A DNA stretch of 64,000 nt from VAZQ01 sp963841705. Lineage in GTDB: Bacteria; Pseudomonadota; Alphaproteobacteria; Rhizobiales; Xanthobacteraceae. The position numbers were made by a program, and so were the translations under genes. Shown here one piece after another: positions 59,884 through 64,000 of the stretch. The notes beneath the pieces were generated by a model. The model did not search any database, was not told the origin of the DNA, and saw nothing but the letters and a program-made list of their open reading frames with translations. Each line of letters opens with the position of its first letter. Within the stretch, counting starts at the first letter, position 1. Location: positions 186,001 through 250,000 of the forward strand of contig CAWJDY010000033.1 of NCBI GenBank assembly GCA_963841705.1, written 5' to 3'.

Positions 59884-61026
59884 TCACTTCGAGGGGCGCC
59901 CACGGCGTGGACCAACCTCGACCGTGGCGGTCATGCCGGCGACCAGGCGGACGCCGTCAGGTACCTGATCGATGCGGATGCGCACCGGCACGCGCTGAGC
60001 AAGGCGTACCCAGGTGAAGATCGGATTCACGGTAGCAAGGCCCGCCTGGTCGGGTTGTGCGTTTGGCACGTTGATGGCTCGCGCCACACCGGCGACCTCA
60101 CCTTTAACGATCTGGCTGTAGCCCATCAGTTTGACTTGCGCCGGATCGCCTTCGTGCACTTGAGCAAGCTGCGTTTCCTCGAAATAGGCGTCCACCCAGA
60201 ACGAATCGGCATCGACGATCGAGATCACGTTGAGGCCGACGGTGGCGTAGTCCCCCAGCTGCGCCAGAAGATTGGTGACCCATCCGTTCACCGGAGAATG
60301 GATTTGAGTACGCTTCAAATTGACCTGCGCCTGATTGCGCTGAGCCGTGGCCTGGGCGATGCTCGCCTGGGCGCCGGCGAGCTGCGCCTTGAGGGATGCA
60401 ATCTGGCGCTCGGCCAGCGCAAGGGTTGCCTGCGCGTTCTGGAGTGCCGCCTGAGACTGGTGAAGGGCCGAGGCGGTTTGCTGCTCCATCAGTACGGTTC
60501 CCGCCTCTTTCACCGCCAGATCGCGGTAGCGCGCCGCTTGCTGTTCTGCAAACGTCAGCGCCGCCTGCTCTTGCTCGACTTTGGCCTGGCTCGCGCTGAC
60601 TTGCGCCTGCTGGACCGTGATCTGCGCCTCGATGTTCTGAGCGTTGGCCTGCGCCTGGTGCACCGCTGCATCGGCCAGATCGAGCGCAATCCTGTAGTCG
60701 GTCGGCTCGATCTCCAGTAGCAAATCGCCCTTGTGCACGAACTGATTGTCGATGACCGGCAGCTCGACGATACGTCCTGCGACCTCCGGTGCCATTCTGA
60801 CGACGTAGGTGCGCACGGTGCCGTCGCGCGTCCATGGCCCACCCATATAGGCCTCCCACATTGCCCAGCCGAACACCGCTGCAAGCGCCACCGTGGCCAG
60901 CGTTATCAGAAGCGGAACAATACGAATGCGCACCTTGCGGGTCTTGCGAGCTGCCGGCTGGGCGGAGCGGAAGGCATGAAGATCGGCGCTCTTGCCGCGC
61001 TCCGATTTGGTTTCAGCATCCGACAT
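59884..61026 (-). CDS. HlyD/EmrA-type membrane fusion protein
   Basis: The 380-residue periplasmic adaptor has one N-terminal helix (VRIRIVPLLITLATVALAAV region), a biotinyl-lipoyl hairpin (APEVAGRIVELPVIDNQFVH followed by KGDLLLEIEPTDY) and a long Ala/Gln-rich coiled coil (residues about 120-230). The beta-barrel continues with VNGWVTNLLAQLGDYATVGL. ATG 61026 follows the DUF1656 stop by seven bases. The DUF1656-HlyD-FUSC set is the AaeXAB-type aromatic acid efflux arrangement. Confidence 0.93.
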   Translation of the reverse strand: MSDAETKSERGKSADLHAFRSAQPAARKTRKVRIRIVPLLITLATVALAAVFGWAMWEAYMGGPWTRDGTVRTYVVRMAPEVAGRIVELPVIDNQFVHKGDLLLEIEPTDYRIALDLADAAVHQAQANAQNIEAQITVQQAQVSASQAKVEQEQAALTFAEQQAARYRDLAVKEAGTVLMEQQTASALHQSQAALQNAQATLALAERQIASLKAQLAGAQASIAQATAQRNQAQVNLKRTQIHSPVNGWVTNLLAQLGDYATVGLNVISIVDADSFWVDAYFEETQLAQVHEGDPAQVKLMGYSQIVKGEVAGVARAINVPNAQPDQAGLATVNPIFTWVRLAQRVPVRIRIDQVPDGVRLVAGMTATVEVGPRRGRPSK

Positions 61027-61033
61027 GGCGAGC

Positions 61034-61237
61034 TCAGCGCGCGATGAGGAGGACCATGGACGACAGCACGATAATATATACCGAAAACACGAACAGCGCC
61101 GGATGCCACACATGGCGCAGCAAGCCAAAGCGGGTCGCGACCCGGCGCGCCGCGACTGTAACAAGCCATGATGCGATCAGCAGCAGCGAGATCGGCGCAA
61201 CGTAAACACCGAACACATTGATTTCAAAGAACTTCAA
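61034..61237 (-). CDS. DUF1656 (AaeX-like) small membrane protein
   Basis: The 67-residue protein has two helices (about residues 10-30 and 45-65) and the family opening EINVFGVYVAPISLLLIASW. It overlaps the stop of the FUSC gene by four bases and is seven bases from the HlyD start. DUF1656 proteins are constant partners of FUSC/HlyD efflux systems, with no defined biochemical role. Confidence 0.92.
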   Translation of the reverse strand: MKFFEINVFGVYVAPISLLLIASWLVTVAARRVATRFGLLRHVWHPALFVFSVYIIVLSSMVLLIAR

Positions 61238-63306
61238 ACCGGTTCTCCAGCGTCGAAGTACACGCGATGCTGGACCAGCGCATCGCGGATGAGAAGAATC
61301 CGGGCGCGTTCGTGCAATATCATCAAGGCCTGCGGCTCCGATTCCGTCAGGGAGGCGAGGCGATGATCAAGGCGCTCAAGCCGTGCAACCGCGGCGGCGC
61401 TGTTTCCTTGCGCAAAGGGCTCCAGCGCCGCGTCGAGATCCGATGCAAGACCGAGTTGGGGGGCAACGCGACGAAGCTCGATGATTTCGCTGCCAAGCGA
61501 GAGCGCCGTGAGGAGCTGAGCGCGTTGCAGCGGCTCGGCCTCGTCCGGCAATGCGACCAGACGCTTGTAGATGCGGCCGTCCCAATCGGCCGGCAGCCGT
61601 CCGACCTCAGCCGTCGCCAGCCGGCGGAGATCGCGCAAGGTCAGCTCCAAGAGCCGCTCGACCCGGAATGTCGGAGAGAGCGGCGGCAGCAACCGAAATG
61701 ACAGAGCCGCAAAACCGCAGCCTGCGAAGATCGCCAGCGCGGAATTGTAGAATTGCACCGTGTCATAGCTCATCTGATTGGCGGGCGCGAGCAGCGGGAT
61801 GAAATTGGCGGTCATGGCTACAAAGAAGGCAAACATCGCATGCGAAGACTGCGCCATCAGCGCCCCGGCCGGAACCAGATAGAGCGCCAGTACCAGGCTG
61901 AACCCGGGGAACGACTGCATTTTCGGCAACGCTGCAAACAGGATGACGGCGGCGCAAGCCGCGGCAACGGCGATTCCCGCCATGAAGCTCACGGCACTCG
62001 AGTAGGCTGCCTCGGCTCTCGGGGCCAGCAGGATCACGGCAATGGCTGCAAAGGTGATGGCTAAGGCGCCGTTCGGCCATTCGGTCGCGATCCAGAACAC
62101 CTCGACCGCGCCGATGGTCACGAACGCGCGACCGCCGTTGACGAGCGCAGGCAGCCAATCCGACACGTGCAGCGTCATGCGGGGCCGAGAGCGGATGCGA
62201 GCCCGATCCGCCACAAGCAACGCCAGTCCATCGAGAACGGCTCCGAAGCCGGCGAGCAGGTTGGCGACGTGCGCGGCCAGCAGCCGGAGCGACGGTGTGC
62301 CGGAGGGTAGCGCTTGCAAGGCGCGGACCGCCGCGTCACATTCTGCCCGCATCCCACTTGGATTTTCGGTCCAGGATGTGGTTTGGCCGGCCTGGGCGGC
62401 AGACCGCAGCTCCGGCGGGATGCTGCGCAGGATTGCATTCACCTCCTCCCGAGCCTCGTCTTTTGGCAGGCGCGAGAGGCGCACCTCGACGCTGCGCCAG
62501 GCGGCGAGCGCGTAAAACAACCCATCCATGGCGCCTTGCAGCACCGGGGAATGATAGCGAAGTCGCGAGGACTCCCCGAGCGACTCGTCCATGATCGGAT
62601 CGAGCGCAATCACGCGCCGGGTGAGCTCGCGTCGAACCGGCTGCAGAGTATCGGAGGAGGACAAACCCGCCAGTGCCAGGCTCGAGCTGAACCCCTTTGC
62701 GATTTCGGCTGCCAGCGCCGCGAACTGCGCCGCCAAGCGGCGCGGCGCATCGCCGACATCGGTCAAGGTAAGCACGATACCGGCGGACACGATTCCGATC
62801 CAGATCTCGCTCACGCGATAGACGGCGAGCATGAACGCCTGGCCATTCGGGCCACCCGTCGCGCCGAGCTGATCGCTCGCGATGATCGCGGCTGTAAAGC
62901 CGGCCAGCGCCGCCGCGTAGGCGGCGAAATTGCGCAGGAGAGTGGCGACCAGCGCGCAGGCTCCGCCCCACAGCGCCAGGCCGACGAGGAAACCGAAGCG
63001 GTTTTGCGGGAAGACTGCAGTCAGCACGACGATCACGACCGCACCCACCACGGTGCCGATCATCCGGAACCAGCCCTTGCGCAAGGATGCGCCAAGGTGC
63101 GGCTGGCATACGATCGCCGCAGATGTGCCTGCCCAATAAGCGTTGTCGAGCTCGAGCCAGAACGCGACGTAGAGGGCGAGACAGACCGAGACCCACAAGC
63201 GCACGCCGAACAGCAGTGGTGGACCCGCGGCGCGCACCGTATTGGCCAAGCCGAGAGCCCAGCCCCAATCCGGCGCCAGCTCGCCTCGATGGGTACCGTC
63301 CGACAT
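61234..63306 (-). CDS. FUSC family (AaeB-like) efflux protein
   Basis: The protein has 690 residues from ATG 63306, with two sets of about five to six helices (roughly residues 20-180 and 365-500) separated and followed by soluble helical domains, as in AaeB. Seen are WAGTSAAIVCQPHLGASLRK and MIGTVVGAVVIVVLTAVFPQ in the first set and AFAAIAVILLAPRAEA-like sequence in the second. AaeB exports p-hydroxybenzoate-type acids with AaeA. The frame is open to 63381, so a 715-residue form is possible. Confidence 0.92.
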   Translation of the reverse strand: MSDGTHRGELAPDWGWALGLANTVRAAGPPLLFGVRLWVSVCLALYVAFWLELDNAYWAGTSAAIVCQPHLGASLRKGWFRMIGTVVGAVVIVVLTAVFPQNRFGFLVGLALWGGACALVATLLRNFAAYAAALAGFTAAIIASDQLGATGGPNGQAFMLAVYRVSEIWIGIVSAGIVLTLTDVGDAPRRLAAQFAALAAEIAKGFSSSLALAGLSSSDTLQPVRRELTRRVIALDPIMDESLGESSRLRYHSPVLQGAMDGLFYALAAWRSVEVRLSRLPKDEAREEVNAILRSIPPELRSAAQAGQTTSWTENPSGMRAECDAAVRALQALPSGTPSLRLLAAHVANLLAGFGAVLDGLALLVADRARIRSRPRMTLHVSDWLPALVNGGRAFVTIGAVEVFWIATEWPNGALAITFAAIAVILLAPRAEAAYSSAVSFMAGIAVAAACAAVILFAALPKMQSFPGFSLVLALYLVPAGALMAQSSHAMFAFFVAMTANFIPLLAPANQMSYDTVQFYNSALAIFAGCGFAALSFRLLPPLSPTFRVERLLELTLRDLRRLATAEVGRLPADWDGRIYKRLVALPDEAEPLQRAQLLTALSLGSEIIELRRVAPQLGLASDLDAALEPFAQGNSAAAVARLERLDHRLASLTESEPQALMILHERARILLIRDALVQHRVYFDAGEPV

Positions 63307-63466
63307 TCTCTGACCGTGCACTAAGGTTTTTTGGTCCCAAAGCAGCAGATAGGGCGAATCACCAAAGAGAGCCATCGGCACCTAGCGGTGCCGATAGTAT
63401 CGTAAAGAGCACGCTCGGCAGGAGTCAGTCCCCGCGGAGCATCGGCATCGCAGCTTAAGCCCCCGC

Positions 63467-64000
63467 TCAGCGATTGAACCAGACCGTCATGCCGGGCTCG
63501 AGGCCGCTCGCATCACCCTGCAAATCGAGGCGCAGGCGCAGCGTATTGAGATCGTGGTCGCCGACCGCACGCTCGGCCTGCCAGGTCGCGAACGGCCCAA
63601 GCGGGACGAGCTCGGTCACGACGGCCGGCATCATTGGCTGCGCGCCTGACCGCGCGACATCGACCGCTGCTCCAACCGACAGACCGTGCAGCAGATCTTC
63701 CCGTGCGTTGAACGACAGCCACTGCTTGCCGGTCGCTGCGATCACCAGCACCGGCTGTCCGGCGGTCACGTTCTCGCCCACCTCGGCGACGATCACGCTG
63801 ACGATGCCGTCGGCAGGCGCATGCAAGCTGGTCTTCGCCAGCCTCCGCTCGAGCACTGCGAGCGCGGCCGCCGCGGCCTTGACCTGCGCGTCGGCGATGG
63901 CGCGCTCCTCCCGCGTCGGCCCGGCAACCGCCGCGGCATGGTTGGCTTCTGCCTCGGCTACGTCGGCGCGCGCGGTCGCCGCATCGTTCTCGGCCTGATC
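63467..64000 (-). CDS. HlyD/RND-type periplasmic adaptor, C-terminal part (cut by window edge)
   Basis: The frame enters at 64000 and shows the second half of an adaptor: coiled coil (AVAGPTREERAIADAQVKAA), the lipoyl half TSLHAPADGIVSVIVAEVGE and the barrel AGQPVLVIAATGKQWLSFNA, ending EPGMTVWFNR. AGPTREER is typical of YbhG/YhiI-type ABC-exporter adaptors. Its transporter lies outside the window; it is co-oriented with the FUSC operon and may belong to a separate system. Confidence 0.88.
   Translation of the reverse strand, partial: DQAENDAATARADVAEAEANHAAAVAGPTREERAIADAQVKAAAAALAVLERRLAKTSLHAPADGIVSVIVAEVGENVTAGQPVLVIAATGKQWLSFNAREDLLHGLSVGAAVDVARSGAQPMMPAVVTELVPLGPFATWQAERAVGDHDLNTLRLRLDLQGDASGLEPGMTVWFNR

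Overview
This is a high-G+C chromosomal window from an alphaproteobacterium, most like the Bradyrhizobiaceae and related Hyphomicrobiales. The evidence is the canonical atpH-A-G-D-C order with alpha/beta subunits of that type, the cluster proA-nadD-rsfS-rlmH-EnvC-like-ctpA-rppH, the many Bug-type and other orphan periplasmic binding proteins, and the dense interspersed palindromic repeats. No rRNA, tRNA or CRISPR array was found. Names come from motif and family recognition by eye.

Layout. 1-4763: ATP synthase operon (end of atpH, atpA, atpG, atpD, atpC), with repeat mosaics in two of its gaps. 4938-14461: minus-strand housekeeping block (proA, nadD, rsfS, rlmH, EnvC-like, ctpA, rppH), split between ctpA and rppH by a decayed IS66 element. 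14768-23745: accessory stretch with a class II aldolase, a GlcG-like protein, a GST, two Bug-type binding proteins, an NMT1-like binding protein stopped by a nonsense codon, and remnants (three ABC binding-protein leaders, a VOC protein, an MFS transporter). 23900-26594: first molybdenum hydroxylase pair. 26689-32796: COG4280-like membrane protein with a 68-aa partner, YbdK-type ligase, a secreted protein, NamZ-like and DOMON-like proteins, ketopantoate reductase. 33718-39707: tri-haem cytochrome c, [2Fe-2S] subunit, Tat-type molybdenum subunit, and a complete pyruvate decarboxylase-like enzyme with its own Tat-type leader. 39826-41089: gene graveyard (class II aldolase remnant, DUF5681 leader and N-terminus, small secreted-protein remnant). 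41210-45764: second oxidoreductase operon (FAD subunit, fused [2Fe-2S]/Mo subunit, membrane-anchored double ABM protein). 46144-55967: DUF1800, patatin, AI-2E family transporter, membrane metallophosphoesterase, exported SOD, MaoC-type hydratase, b-type cytochrome plus sulfite-oxidase-fold protein. 56522-64000: leuB, a frameshifted DUF1275 gene, and an efflux operon (HlyD, FUSC, DUF1656, HlyD, leaderless solute-binding domain).

How it works together. The left third is core energy and housekeeping metabolism. The rest looks like a periplasm-centred oxidation and uptake repertoire: three xanthine-dehydrogenase-family molybdenum enzymes and one sulfite-oxidase-fold enzyme, several with twin-arginine leaders, beside a membrane cytochrome c and orphan binding proteins. 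The most unusual locus is 33718-39707. A ThDP-dependent 2-oxoacid decarboxylase with a Tat-type leader follows a Tat-type aldehyde-oxidase-like enzyme and its likely electron acceptor. This suggests, by inference only, a periplasmic route from 2-oxoacid to aldehyde to carboxylate.

Repeats are a second theme. Large hairpin repeats carry small, different palindromes at their tips. They sit inside the atp operon, between housekeeping genes, and even form the first codons of a possible extended nadD frame.
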